A DNA stretch of 64,000 nucleotides from Spirosoma sp. GTDB lineage: Bacteria; Bacteroidota; Bacteroidia; Cytophagales; Spirosomataceae. This document shows positions 33,700-42,330 of the stretch, in pieces. Made by a program: the position numbers and the translations under genes. The stretch covers positions 248,001 through 312,000 of the forward strand of contig NZ_JAPLET010000024.1 of NCBI RefSeq assembly GCF_026391055.1, in the 5' to 3' direction. Position 1 is the first letter of the stretch; each line of letters opens with the position of its first letter. The notes under the pieces are model-generated. The model worked only from the letters and a program-made list of their open reading frames with translations. It was not told where the DNA came from and searched no databases.

Positions 33700-36600
33700 A
33701 TGCCCCAACATTCTGAAAAAAGCGACAGCACTAATTTTGAATACGACTACCGGCTGGATGCTGTTACGGTTCCCACGCTGACGGATAGCCTGCTGGCCGT
33801 GCATAGCGGGGGTTTTCTGTCGCCGGTAGATCCGTACGCCGATATTATTCCGACTACTATCGGCGTTGACCAGGGAACGTTTACAACGGCATCGCGGGTG
33901 GCATATTTCCCCATCGTTACCATCCAGCAAACAACCGATTCGCTACTCGTATCCTGCACCTGCGACGCCCAAAAAAACAAGCTCTGTCCGCATCAAACAC
34001 AAGTACTGTCCAGCCTGATCGGTCGGCGGGAGCTGCGTATTTTTTTCGACCCGGCCATCCGGCACGAGGCTATCCGGCAGGTAGCCCGCGACTATGGACT
34101 GGAAAACGAAGCCCAACTGGACGCCTTTTTCCGGCTTGAGTACGATAATAAATCCATCAGTATTCGACCAAAACGGGAAGAACTCATCCCGTTTACCACG
34201 GCCGATCGCGAGCGCTTAACCGCCAGTTTGCTCCCGAAAACCTCACGGCAGTATGCGTTTGTGGAGGAGCCGTCGCCCCTCCACAAACGCATACTGGTAT
34301 TTACGAAGCACCGGCATTACGACAACTTCTGTCTGGAGCTTTTCGACGTGGCGACGACCAGAGACGGCAAGCCCAAGAACCCCTTAACGACCCTCCAGCC
34401 ACTCGACCTGCTTACGAAAGTCAACGACCTGAACGAAGTCAGATTCTACTCGGCTGTAGCCAGATTCCAGAATCATCACCGAACCAAAAAGGAAGAAATT
34501 GATCTGGAAGGACTGCGACTGGTGACGGGCAATTCATCGAAGATGGCGGTTTACTACCACTCAAGCCGTATTTCGGAGAACATAACGGCTCACTCGCTAG
34601 TCCCCATCAAACTGGCCAGCCTGCAAACCGACCTGCAATTAACCGTTCAGTATAGTGACAGCTTTTATGAGGTTGGCGGCACCGTCAAGATCAACGGGGC
34701 AACGCATGGTTTACACACCCTGACACTCCGGTACGATTACTTCATTCTGCTCGATGACACGCTGTATCTAATCGACAACCCGGCTTACCTGCGCGTTATC
34801 CAGTTTTTCGGTAAAAAGAAAACGAAACTAGCCATCCACCAGTCGAAGTACGACTTCTTTCAGCAAACGGTTTTGTCGGAACTGGAAGATCAGGTTTCGA
34901 TTCAATACGCATACCTGAAACCCGCTACGCCCCGTCAACTGGCTCAGCAGGGGTTCACGCAGGACCGGGAGCGGCTTATTTACCTATCGGGTACGGAGAA
35001 TTATGTGTTCCTGACACCGGTTATGAACTATGGCAACGTCGAAGTACCGGTGCTCTCCAAACGGCAGATTCACGGCGTCGACCGAAAGGGGAAGCCGTTT
35101 TCGGTAGCTCGGGACGAAGCCGCCGAGATAGCGTTCACCATGACTGTATTGGCGCAGCATCCCGATTTTTACGATCAGCTCAACCAGAGTTATTTCTATC
35201 TTCACAAAAAGCATGTGCTGGATGAGGGCTGGTTTCTGGACGCCTTCGAGGCATGGGCTAGCCAGGGAATTAAAGTACTGGGTTTCAATACGCTGAAGGA
35301 TAATAAGCTGAACCCTAATAAGGCTAAAGTTTCGGTGACGGTGAGCAGCGGCCTCAATTGGTTCGAAACGGAATTGGGACTGTCGTACGGCAAGCAAACG
35401 GTATCACTCAAACACCTGCACAAAGCCATCAAAAATCGCAGCCGGTTCGTTACGCTGGACGATGGAACACAGGGCGTACTCCCCACCGAATGGCTCGACC
35501 GTTTTTCGGCCTATTTCCAGGCGGGCGACGTTGTCGAAGACCGTATAAGAACGCCAAAAGTCAACTTTCAGAGCATTCGCGAACTTTACGCCGAAGAAGA
35601 ACTACTGAATGACGTAAAAGATCAGCTGGCGCTCTTCGCGAAGGGGTTTCGTGATTTTACGTCCATCCGCCCCGTTGCCGTTCCGAACGAACTACAGGCC
35701 ATCCTTCGGGATTATCAGAAAGAAGGGCTGAACTGGCTTAATTTCCTCGACGAACTTGGTTTTGGCGGTTGCCTGGCTGACGATATGGGTCTTGGGAAAA
35801 CCCTTCAGATTATCGCGTTTATTCTCTTGCAGCGCACAAAAAACCGGTCGAATACCAATCTGGTCGTTGTTCCCAAATCGCTGCTCTTCAACTGGCAGGC
35901 CGAAGTGGCGAAATTCGCTCCCAGCCTCCGGATATACACTTTCTACGGCGTTAACCGCAGCCTGACAAAACAGGTGTTCGATCAATATGAAATCATCCTG
36001 ACCTCGTATGGTACGCTCCTGTCCGACATTCGCTCTTTGAAAGAATACCCATTCAATTACGTATTTCTGGATGAGTCGCAGGCCATTAAAAACCCCGAAT
36101 CGCAGCGGTACCAGGCCGCCCGTTTGCTACAGTCCCGCAACAAGATTGTGTTGACGGGCACCCCCATCGAGAACCACACTTTCGACCTGTATGGGCAATT
36201 ATCATTCGCCTGCCCCGGCCTGCTGGGCAGTTACAACCATTTCAGGGCGCATTATTCCACGCCTATCGACAAGTTTGGTGACTACCAGCGTGCCCGCGAG
36301 CTACAGAAAAAAATTAACCCGTTCATCCTTCGCCGAACCAAAGCCCAGGTCGCGACAGAGCTGCCCGAAAAAACAGAAATGGTGCTTCACTGCGACATGG
36401 GACTGGAACAGCGTCGGGTATATGACGCCTACGAACAGGAGTTCCGGAATTACCTGCTGTCGACTAAAGAAGGCGACATTCCCCGTGCCAAGCTGCATAT
36501 ATTACAAGGATTAACGAAGCTGCGCCAGATTTGTAACGCCCCGGCGCTGCTGAACGACGAAGAGTTTTACGGCAACTCGTCGGCCAAGATCGACGTGCTG

Positions 36601-37083
36601 ATGGAGCAGATCGAGAACAAGTCCCCGAACCATAAAATCCTGGTCTTTTCTCAGTTCGTGACCATGCTCGACCTGATTAAGAAAGAACTGGAAGCCCGGC
36701 AGATCGGGTTTGGGTACCTCACCGGCCAAACCAGCGACCGGCAGGCTATCGTTGACCGGTTTCAGACCGACGCTACCGTTCGAGTGTTTCTAATTAGTCT
36801 CAAAGCGGGTGGAATTGGCCTTAACCTGACCCAGGCCGATTATGTATATTTGGTTGACCCGTGGTGGAACCCGGCGGTCGAAAATCAGGCCATTGACCGG
36901 AGTTACCGAATTGGGCAGAAGAATAATGTAGTGGCCGTGCGGTTAATCTGCCCCAGTACCATTGAAGAAAAGATTTTGCTGCTTCAGGAAACCAAGCAGG
37001 AGCTGGCCGATAAACTGGTTAGAACAGATACTGCTATACTCAAATCTTTATCAAAGAAAGATCTGCTGGAACTACTTAATTAA
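33700..37083 (+). CDS. SWI2/SNF2-family DNA-dependent ATPase with SWIM zinc finger
   Basis: 1127 residues from ATG 33700; the open frame upstream overlaps the MFS gene and is not helicase-like. A SWIM-type zinc finger (SCTCDAQKNKLCPHQ, about residues 86-100) opens the protein, followed by a long N-terminal region of about 600 residues. The C-terminal half is the SNF2 motor: LADDMGLGKTLQII (Walker A, about 690-705), VVPKSLLFNWQ, LDESQAIKN (DESQ in place of DEAH), LTGTPIENHTFDLYG, VFLISLKAGGIGLNLTQADY and DRSYRIGQKN. Such bacterial proteins remodel protein-DNA complexes, for instance around RNA polymerase or repair sites. A perfect inverted repeat lies inside at 34249-34296. Confidence 0.92.
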   Translation: MPQHSEKSDSTNFEYDYRLDAVTVPTLTDSLLAVHSGGFLSPVDPYADIIPTTIGVDQGTFTTASRVAYFPIVTIQQTTDSLLVSCTCDAQKNKLCPHQTQVLSSLIGRRELRIFFDPAIRHEAIRQVARDYGLENEAQLDAFFRLEYDNKSISIRPKREELIPFTTADRERLTASLLPKTSRQYAFVEEPSPLHKRILVFTKHRHYDNFCLELFDVATTRDGKPKNPLTTLQPLDLLTKVNDLNEVRFYSAVARFQNHHRTKKEEIDLEGLRLVTGNSSKMAVYYHSSRISENITAHSLVPIKLASLQTDLQLTVQYSDSFYEVGGTVKINGATHGLHTLTLRYDYFILLDDTLYLIDNPAYLRVIQFFGKKKTKLAIHQSKYDFFQQTVLSELEDQVSIQYAYLKPATPRQLAQQGFTQDRERLIYLSGTENYVFLTPVMNYGNVEVPVLSKRQIHGVDRKGKPFSVARDEAAEIAFTMTVLAQHPDFYDQLNQSYFYLHKKHVLDEGWFLDAFEAWASQGIKVLGFNTLKDNKLNPNKAKVSVTVSSGLNWFETELGLSYGKQTVSLKHLHKAIKNRSRFVTLDDGTQGVLPTEWLDRFSAYFQAGDVVEDRIRTPKVNFQSIRELYAEEELLNDVKDQLALFAKGFRDFTSIRPVAVPNELQAILRDYQKEGLNWLNFLDELGFGGCLADDMGLGKTLQIIAFILLQRTKNRSNTNLVVVPKSLLFNWQAEVAKFAPSLRIYTFYGVNRSLTKQVFDQYEIILTSYGTLLSDIRSLKEYPFNYVFLDESQAIKNPESQRYQAARLLQSRNKIVLTGTPIENHTFDLYGQLSFACPGLLGSYNHFRAHYSTPIDKFGDYQRARELQKKINPFILRRTKAQVATELPEKTEMVLHCDMGLEQRRVYDAYEQEFRNYLLSTKEGDIPRAKLHILQGLTKLRQICNAPALLNDEEFYGNSSAKIDVLMEQIENKSPNHKILVFSQFVTMLDLIKKELEARQIGFGYLTGQTSDRQAIVDRFQTDATVRVFLISLKAGGIGLNLTQADYVYLVDPWWNPAVENQAIDRSYRIGQKNNVVAVRLICPSTIEEKILLLQETKQELADKLVRTDTAILKSLSKKDLLELLN
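34249..34296. repeat. Perfect 19-bp inverted repeat inside the SNF2 coding sequence
   Basis: CAGTATGCGTTTGTGGAGG (34249-34267) is exactly matched in reverse by 34278-34296, with a 10-nt loop (AGCCGTCGCC). On the mRNA it would form a very stable hairpin in codons around residues 184-199. Confidence 0.9.
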
Positions 37084-37217
37084 TGCAGCTTTTTCACTTT
37101 ATGATTCAAAAATGAAGTTACTACCTAGGTTAACAAAAATAAATTATCATAAACTATAGATTTACAATAGAATTCTTATTTATCTTTACAGCGTAATACT
37201 CACCGTAACTTTTACTT

Positions 37218-37520
37218 ATGCCTACATTATTACATACTATGGCCGCCGTGTCCGAATTACCTTTCGTAGCGGATGCTTATCCTTACAAAAATACAGATAC
37301 TATTGTTGTCATTCTTAAGCCTACACTGCGTGACGGGCTTCCGCTGACCAAATCTACGTTGACGTTCAATACAGACAGTTTCACCGTTGAGGCTGTGCTT
37401 GAAGCGTATGAACGGGAAATCGTTTCGTTTTTGGCCAACACCTTGCGAACGGCCGAACGGCTTTTAGCCAAATCAACGCAGACCAGGTCAGTACCCCTAG
37501 CGCCTTTATGTTTGAACTAG
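37218..37520 (+). CDS. Small protein of unknown function
   Basis: 100 residues, no signal peptide or membrane segment. Predicted order: strand region TIVVILKPTLRDGL, then STLTFNTDSFTVEAVLEAYE and an amphipathic helix EREIVSFLANTLRTAERLLA, ending with a short loose tail. No family is recognised. It is preceded by a TATCTTTA element (37181-37188) and closed by a strong terminator, so it appears to be a free-standing, expressed gene. Confidence 0.6.
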   Translation: MPTLLHTMAAVSELPFVADAYPYKNTDTIVVILKPTLRDGLPLTKSTLTFNTDSFTVEAVLEAYEREIVSFLANTLRTAERLLAKSTQTRSVPLAPLCLN

Positions 37521-37631
37521 AAAATCTACTTAAAGAAACTGCTACAATAATACGCTAAAAATAAGTTGACAGGTACGTTTATATACTAGTCGTTCCTGTA
37601 TAGAGCTACTACTAAAATAATATACTGTTAT

Positions 37632-37675
37632 CAGGCAAGGCGAACTACGATGTAGTTCGCCTTGCCTGTTTTTTT
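37632..37675 (+). terminator. Classical rho-independent terminator
   Basis: Perfect 17-bp stem (37632-37648 with 37652-37668), 3-nt loop, then TTTTTTT. It ends the small gene at 37218 and overlaps the 3' end of the M61 gene on the other strand. Confidence 0.9.
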
Positions 37676-39470
37676 ACAGATTCCGCTGCCAGGTTTCCCG
37701 TAATTGAACCTGTTGAGGTGTTGCCTGCGGGTTGAGTTGAAATTTATATTTTTGAACGAGTTTTTTTTCCTGAACCGTGCTTTTAACCTTCAGTTCCTGC
37801 CCATTTCGTCTGACAGTCAGCTCATACACATCGCCCACCTTTTGCTTCTTCAACTCATGTTGAATGTCACTGAACGTTTCCAGCGTTACAGGTTGCCCGT
37901 TATATGCAACCCACTCGTCTTTTTCCTGCAAACCCGCTTTGCGTAGGGAGTCACTCAGGCTTGTCAACAAGAACTTATTATCGACAAAACCAGCTCCCAT
38001 ACCCATGTAGGGTGCTTTCTGACCCGTATTTACACTGGGCATGTAAGTGATTCCTAACTTCCCATAGTAATCGCTGAAGGGTAGCGGATCGGTCGCTTTC
38101 ACGTATCGGTTGAAGAAATCGGCAATTTCGGGATACGTCTTCTGGGTGAAAATGGTAAAGAACTCTTTCTCGGGAAAGGCCTGATTAGGACCGTATGTTG
38201 TGGCCAGTTCATTGATAACCTCACGCAGCCCACGTTTCCCGTTCGACAGTTCGAGCAGGCGAATGTCCAGCAAACCGGCTACCAGAGCACCCCGGGCGTA
38301 AATGTTGCCGTACTGCCGCTGCCCTTCGTCGGTGTAGCAGGTTAGGCCCAGCTTACTCAGACTATAGGTCGTATCCAGACTTTTGTCGTACGCTATTTTC
38401 TGGCTCAGCTCCTCGAAATAGGTTGGCATATCCATAATCTGTCCCCGAAGCTGCATAGCATCGCTGGCCCATTCAGTTACCCCTTCGTAAAGCCAGAGGT
38501 GTTCGGAAGGTGTAGGGGTCACAAAGTTGAACTGTTGGATGATTTCGCTGTGAATATTGAGTGGCGTAACGACATGGAAGAATTCATGTGCGGCAATAGA
38601 CGTCATATTGTCGGCCAGCTTTTTCGAGAATTCCTCTTCTTTGATCACGTATTCGGAACTATAGGAGTGCTCCCACGCGCCCCAGTCCTGATCTTCGAAG
38701 TGATAAAGAAAGGTGTACCGTTTTACGGGCAACTGCTTCAAAAACTGACCAGCGGCATTGAGCATCGACTGCATATTGGTGAGCAGCTGATCGGACTTGA
38801 TCTTGTCGCTTTTCGAGTAGGTATATACGTCGATCTGTGCCCCGGCCACCGTGGTCGTTGCTTTGGTCAGACGACCGAGCAAGATGGGCGAATCCACAAT
38901 TCGGTCGTAGTTAGCGGCCGTAAAGTAACCCTTTGTGTTTTTTTCCAGCGCCGTCCCTACCGACCATTCGACGGGGTAATTGAGTTTTACGTCGATGGGT
39001 GCGTCCTGCATACCAGTAGGAAAGCCAAACACACCCTGTCCGTTGATGAGCACGTGGTCTTTTTCGATGGACGTACCGCACATGTTATACGGCTTGTGCT
39101 CGTTGACGGGTGTATCCCAGGTTTCGGCGATGCTGTACTGGACAGTTCGCACATTTTCGGGTTTATCAAACTGCCATTGATTGGTCGACACCTGCTGTGT
39201 TTTCAGCTCGCGGCCTTTGGCATCGAATGCTTTGAACGACCGCACATACCGGCCAATATCCATGATCTGATAGGTGCCGGGGGCGGTGGATGCGAACTGG
39301 TAAACGGCATTGGCGGCCGTCAGTCCGCTAACCCGCAGGGTCACCTTAAATTGATCGTCGGCGCGGTCGTTAAGGTTCACTTCGTATACCAGTGGCGTAG
39401 TGGGTTTGGCCGTTGTGAATTGAAAAAGGAGTGTGCTGGACGCCAGAACCAGCAAGCGTAAGATCTTCAT
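37674..39470 (-). CDS. M61-family glycyl aminopeptidase with PDZ domain
   Basis: 598 residues, signal peptide about 1-21. An N-terminal beta domain (30-200), then the catalytic domain with AAHEFFHVVTPLNIHSE (His295, Glu296, His299) and the third zinc ligand in LYEGVTEW. A PDZ domain occupies about 480-580 (SLRKAGLQEKDEWVAYNGQP). M61 enzymes prefer N-terminal Gly or Ala. Likely periplasmic. The product ends at the opposing terminator. Confidence 0.9.
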   Translation of the reverse strand: MKILRLLVLASSTLLFQFTTAKPTTPLVYEVNLNDRADDQFKVTLRVSGLTAANAVYQFASTAPGTYQIMDIGRYVRSFKAFDAKGRELKTQQVSTNQWQFDKPENVRTVQYSIAETWDTPVNEHKPYNMCGTSIEKDHVLINGQGVFGFPTGMQDAPIDVKLNYPVEWSVGTALEKNTKGYFTAANYDRIVDSPILLGRLTKATTTVAGAQIDVYTYSKSDKIKSDQLLTNMQSMLNAAGQFLKQLPVKRYTFLYHFEDQDWGAWEHSYSSEYVIKEEEFSKKLADNMTSIAAHEFFHVVTPLNIHSEIIQQFNFVTPTPSEHLWLYEGVTEWASDAMQLRGQIMDMPTYFEELSQKIAYDKSLDTTYSLSKLGLTCYTDEGQRQYGNIYARGALVAGLLDIRLLELSNGKRGLREVINELATTYGPNQAFPEKEFFTIFTQKTYPEIADFFNRYVKATDPLPFSDYYGKLGITYMPSVNTGQKAPYMGMGAGFVDNKFLLTSLSDSLRKAGLQEKDEWVAYNGQPVTLETFSDIQHELKKQKVGDVYELTVRRNGQELKVKSTVQEKKLVQKYKFQLNPQATPQQVQLRETWQRNL

Positions 39471-39615
39471 AAATGGTCTATATCAACGTAAAGCAGCAAG
39501 TTAACTGAACCCACAAAACGGCTAAAGGCAGATAGTTCTTGCGGAAGTATTACGGGATAAATGGCGTTGGTGTGTTTGGCAAGAATAAGTTGTCAATCTG
39601 CTGCGCCAGACGTCG

Positions 39616-39730
39616 GGCGTAGTCTGTGACTACGTCCGGGCGTTATCCGGTCTCTGACCGGTATTAAGAAACTAGCGTATTGCTCCGGTCGGAGACCGGA
39701 TAACACAAAGACGTAGTCACAGACTACGCC
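39616..39730. repeat. REPIN-like inverted repeat, copy A
   Basis: Two REP-like arms face each other. Left arm 39616-39661 contains two small nested hairpins, CGTAGTC-TGT-GACTACG and CCGGTC-TCT-GACCGG. Right arm 39685-39730 is their near-exact inverse (CCGGTCGGAGACCGGATAAC ... GACGTAGTCACAGACTACGC). The spacer is 23 nt. Copies B (46293) and C (56195) share the core GTTATCCGGTCTCTGACCGG or its inverse. It stands 117 bp upstream of the RAYT pseudogene. The rest of the 39471-39846 gap has no gene. Confidence 0.85.
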
Positions 39731-39846
39731 TAACCACCGGACCTATTCAACCAACTACGCTTGGTCTAAAAATAATACCAGCAAGCATAAGTAACCCATA
39801 GGCGCAAATTCACTTACTTTACCAACATGCAAAAGTCTACCAATCC

Positions 39847-40391
39847 ATGAGTGAAGGCTACATAATAAGAGACCCAGCCGCTACGCATTTTCTTACACTG
39901 CAGGTGGTCGACTGGATAGACGTCTTTACCTGACGTATTTATCGGGATATTGTACTGGAAAGTTTAACCTATTGCCGTCAGAAGAAAGGGTTGTTGGTTT
40001 ACGGCTATGTCATAATGAGTAATCACGTACATGTAATGGTTCGGGCTCGTGATGAGAATTTGCCCGACGTATTACGAGACCTTAAGAAATTCACCGCTAA
40101 TCGTATAATCAAGGAAATTAGTAGCAGTGATAGGGAAAGTCGCAGAGACTGGATGCTCAAGCGATTCGAATTTTCGGCTCAACGCCATGTTCGTAACTCC
40201 GTCCATCAATTCTGGACACACGAAAATCACCCTATAGAAATTACATCTACTAAGTTTATCAACCAGAAATTAAATTATATTCATGAAAACCCAGTTCGAG
40301 CAGGCTGGTGGAAGAGCCACAGGAATACCTCTACTCAAGCGCTCGCAATTATGGTGGACGTAAAGGATTGATCGAAATTGATTTGATATAA
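39847..40391 (+). pseudogene. REP-associated tyrosine transposase (RAYT), broken by a stop and a frameshift
   Basis: From ATG 39847 the frame encodes MSEGYIIRDPAATHFLTLQ ..., then meets TGA at 39931-39933 (codon 29, likely once CGA, Arg). It continues in frame through RDIVLESLTYCRQKKGL and the HUH motif SNHVHVMV to LNYIHENPVRAGW with the catalytic Tyr. At about 40305-40309 one G appears lost (TGGG to TGG); in the +1 frame the family's C-terminus resumes as VEEPQEYLYSSARNYGGRKG and stops at 40389-40391. Restored, it would be about 181 residues, normal for the family. RAYTs are Y1-type single-strand transposases that move REP/REPIN elements. An internal ATG at 39991 gives a 126-residue open frame, but it lacks the N-terminus. 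It is probably inactive. Confidence 0.85.
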
Positions 40392-40396
40392 ACACC

Positions 40397-40478
40397 ATGT
40401 CGATATGATAATCGACATATGCTTGGACGCTACAAGCTGATAAGTGACCGTTGGGCATAGTCAATGACTATGCCCAAC
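40397..40478. repeat. REP-like hairpins downstream of the RAYT pseudogene
   Basis: Two hairpins: ATGTCGAT-ATGATA-ATCGACAT (40397-40418) and GTTGGGCATAGTCA-A-TGACTATGCCCAAC (40450-40478, perfect 14-bp stem). The GTTGGGCATAGTC part also opens repeat copy C at 56195-56207, which ties the flank of the transposase gene to the repeat family. Confidence 0.75.
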
Positions 40479-40508
40479 AACGACCAATAGTTTCTTTATC
40501 ATTAGTCG

Positions 40509-40940
40509 CTACGCACTAACCTCCGAAGCCGGTTGCTCCTGCTGGATGTAACTGGGGTCCATGTACATGGTTTCCCAAAGGTGACCGTCCAGATCCTGAA
40601 AGCCGTGGCCGTACATGAAGCCGTGATCCTGCGGCTCATTTGGCGTGGTGGCCCCGGCGGCTACGGCATTGCTTACCCATTCATCGACCGCTTCCCGACT
40701 ATTCGACGAAAGGCATATGATGGCTTCGGCACATTTAGCAGTGTCGGCGATCTCTTTCTTTGTGAAGCTTTTAAAGAACTCCTCGACCAGCAGCATGACG
40801 TAAATACTCTCGCTAATGATCATACAGGTGGCCTTTTCGTCCGTAAACTGGGGATTGAAAGTATACCCTAGGCGGGTAAAGAACTCAATGGATTTTGTCA
40901 GGTCTTTAACGGGTAGATTTACAAAGATTTGGGTTGCCAT
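40509..40940 (-). CDS. VOC-family (glyoxalase/bleomycin-resistance-like) protein
   Basis: 143 residues, cytoplasmic. Opens with the paired beta-alpha-beta-beta-beta fold: IFVNLPVKDLTKSIEFFTRL, then GYTFNPQFTDEKATCMIISE, and in the second half VSNAVAAGATTPNEPQDHGF, MYGHGFQDLDGHLWE. Ligands include the Glu of HLWE. The group resembles the SMU1112c/YaeR-like VOC proteins with no set substrate. A TATTTTTG promoter element is present 28 nt upstream. Confidence 0.86.
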   Translation of the reverse strand: MATQIFVNLPVKDLTKSIEFFTRLGYTFNPQFTDEKATCMIISESIYVMLLVEEFFKSFTKKEIADTAKCAEAIICLSSNSREAVDEWVSNAVAAGATTPNEPQDHGFMYGHGFQDLDGHLWETMYMDPSYIQQEQPASEVSA

Positions 40941-40968
40941 ACGTAGTTATGTTTAGTTGTTTACTACA

Positions 40969-40976
40969 CAAAAATA
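40969..40976 (-). promoter_or_regulatory. -7 promoter element of the VOC gene
   Basis: Minus strand TATTTTTG fits TAnnTTTG, 28 nt before the ATG. No -33 element seen. Confidence 0.35.
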
Positions 40977-41146
40977 CCAGCCCCAGCCTGAAGTGAGGGT
41001 GTGTAAATGCGGCAATAAAAGGGGTAATTGCGGCAATCTTTGGCCTTCTGGTATAGGGTCGCAAAATCGCGCTCCCGAACTTTTTTTACAGAAACATCCT
41101 CGCGTCAAACCATGACCTTTCATCACCTTCTAAACCTGCTTTACTC

Positions 41147-42268
41147 ATGATTCGACCGGTATACACTTTCCTATTATTCTCATTTACCCTACTGCTTTTG
41201 GTGGCGTTCAAACCCAAACCGTCGGCAAAACCCATTGTGCTGGCTTATGTAGGCGGTTTTCGCGGACTGGTGGATACCGAGAAAATTGCTGCCGAAAAAA
41301 TCACGCATATCAACTACGCCTTTGTGGATGTACGCAAGAACCGGGCGTGGCTACATAACCTCGCTACCGACTCCACCAATTTTAGAAAACTGAACTTGCT
41401 CAAACGACGCAACCCGGACCTTAAAATACTGATTTCCCTTGGCGGCTGGGCCTGGAGTGAGAACTTCTCCGACGCGGTCGTGAGCGATACAGGTCGGGTA
41501 GCCTTTGCCGCATCAGCCGTCGACATTGTCCGGGAGTACCAGCTGGATGGTATCGATATTGACTGGGAATACCCCGGCATGAAGGGCGAAGACAACGTTT
41601 TTCGGCCGGAAGACAAAGAGAATTTCACCCTGCTGTTCAAATCCCTGCGCGAACAGCTGAACGGCCTGAAAAAGCAAACGGGCAAAGACTACCTGGTTAC
41701 GACCGCCCTGCCTGGCTTCGAGGCCATTTTTACGCATACCGATATGGCTCAGGCCCAGCAGTATCTGGATTACATCAACGTGATGTCGTACGATTTCTTT
41801 ACGGGAGGTCCACAGGCCGGGCATCATACGAACCTGTACGCATCCGGTAAAGTAGACAAGGAAAGCTCCGGCGATTTGTCGGTGAAGCGGTATGAACAGG
41901 CGGGTGTTCCGGCCAGTAAGCTTTTGCTAGGCATTGCCTTCTATGGTCGGGCCTGGCAGTTGCAAAACGATAATCCCAAAGCACATCCCAGAACTATTAC
42001 AAAAGTGGAGCGGGGCGGTGGCTACACGTTTATCAAAGACAGCCTGCTCACCAATCCGGCTTACAAACGCCACTGGGACCGGCGTGCCAAAGCCCCTTAC
42101 CTGTACAATGCCGACCTTAAACGGTTTGTCTCCTACGATGACGAGAAATCGGTGAAGGCCAAGTGTGACTACGTGAAGAAAAACGGCCTGGCAGGTGTGA
42201 TGTTCTGGGAATACTTCAGCGACCAAAAAATGTATCTGCTGGATGAAATTAACCGGGAGTTACTGTAG
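41147..42268 (+). CDS. Glycoside hydrolase family 18 (chitinase-like)
   Basis: 373 residues. An N-terminal hydrophobic segment (about residues 5-21) acts as signal peptide or anchor. TIM-barrel motifs: ILISLGGWAWS (substrate side), LDGIDIDWEYPG with the catalytic DxxDxDxE pattern (Glu141), INVMSYDF and, near the end, GVMFWEYFSD. An insertion domain (about 250-320) is present as in subfamily A chitinases. It cleaves chitin or related GlcNAc polymers, or peptidoglycan-like glycans. The SDR gene follows after 62 bp. Confidence 0.9.
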   Translation: MIRPVYTFLLFSFTLLLLVAFKPKPSAKPIVLAYVGGFRGLVDTEKIAAEKITHINYAFVDVRKNRAWLHNLATDSTNFRKLNLLKRRNPDLKILISLGGWAWSENFSDAVVSDTGRVAFAASAVDIVREYQLDGIDIDWEYPGMKGEDNVFRPEDKENFTLLFKSLREQLNGLKKQTGKDYLVTTALPGFEAIFTHTDMAQAQQYLDYINVMSYDFFTGGPQAGHHTNLYASGKVDKESSGDLSVKRYEQAGVPASKLLLGIAFYGRAWQLQNDNPKAHPRTITKVERGGGYTFIKDSLLTNPAYKRHWDRRAKAPYLYNADLKRFVSYDDEKSVKAKCDYVKKNGLAGVMFWEYFSDQKMYLLDEINRELL

Positions 42269-42330
42269 CACAGGTTCATTAAAGATAAGACAACCATTTA
42301 TTGCTCATTTATTGACCGTCAACTTATTCT

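Noticed and set aside
38499..39461. 320-codon open frame antisense to the M61 gene
   Set aside because: The sense frame carries the HEFFH zinc motif and signal peptide; the antisense product has no recognisable feature.
39991..40371. Intact short transposase starting at the internal ATG 39991
   Set aside because: The same frame upstream encodes the family's N-terminus and the C-terminus is frameshifted, so this is a fragment of a broken gene.
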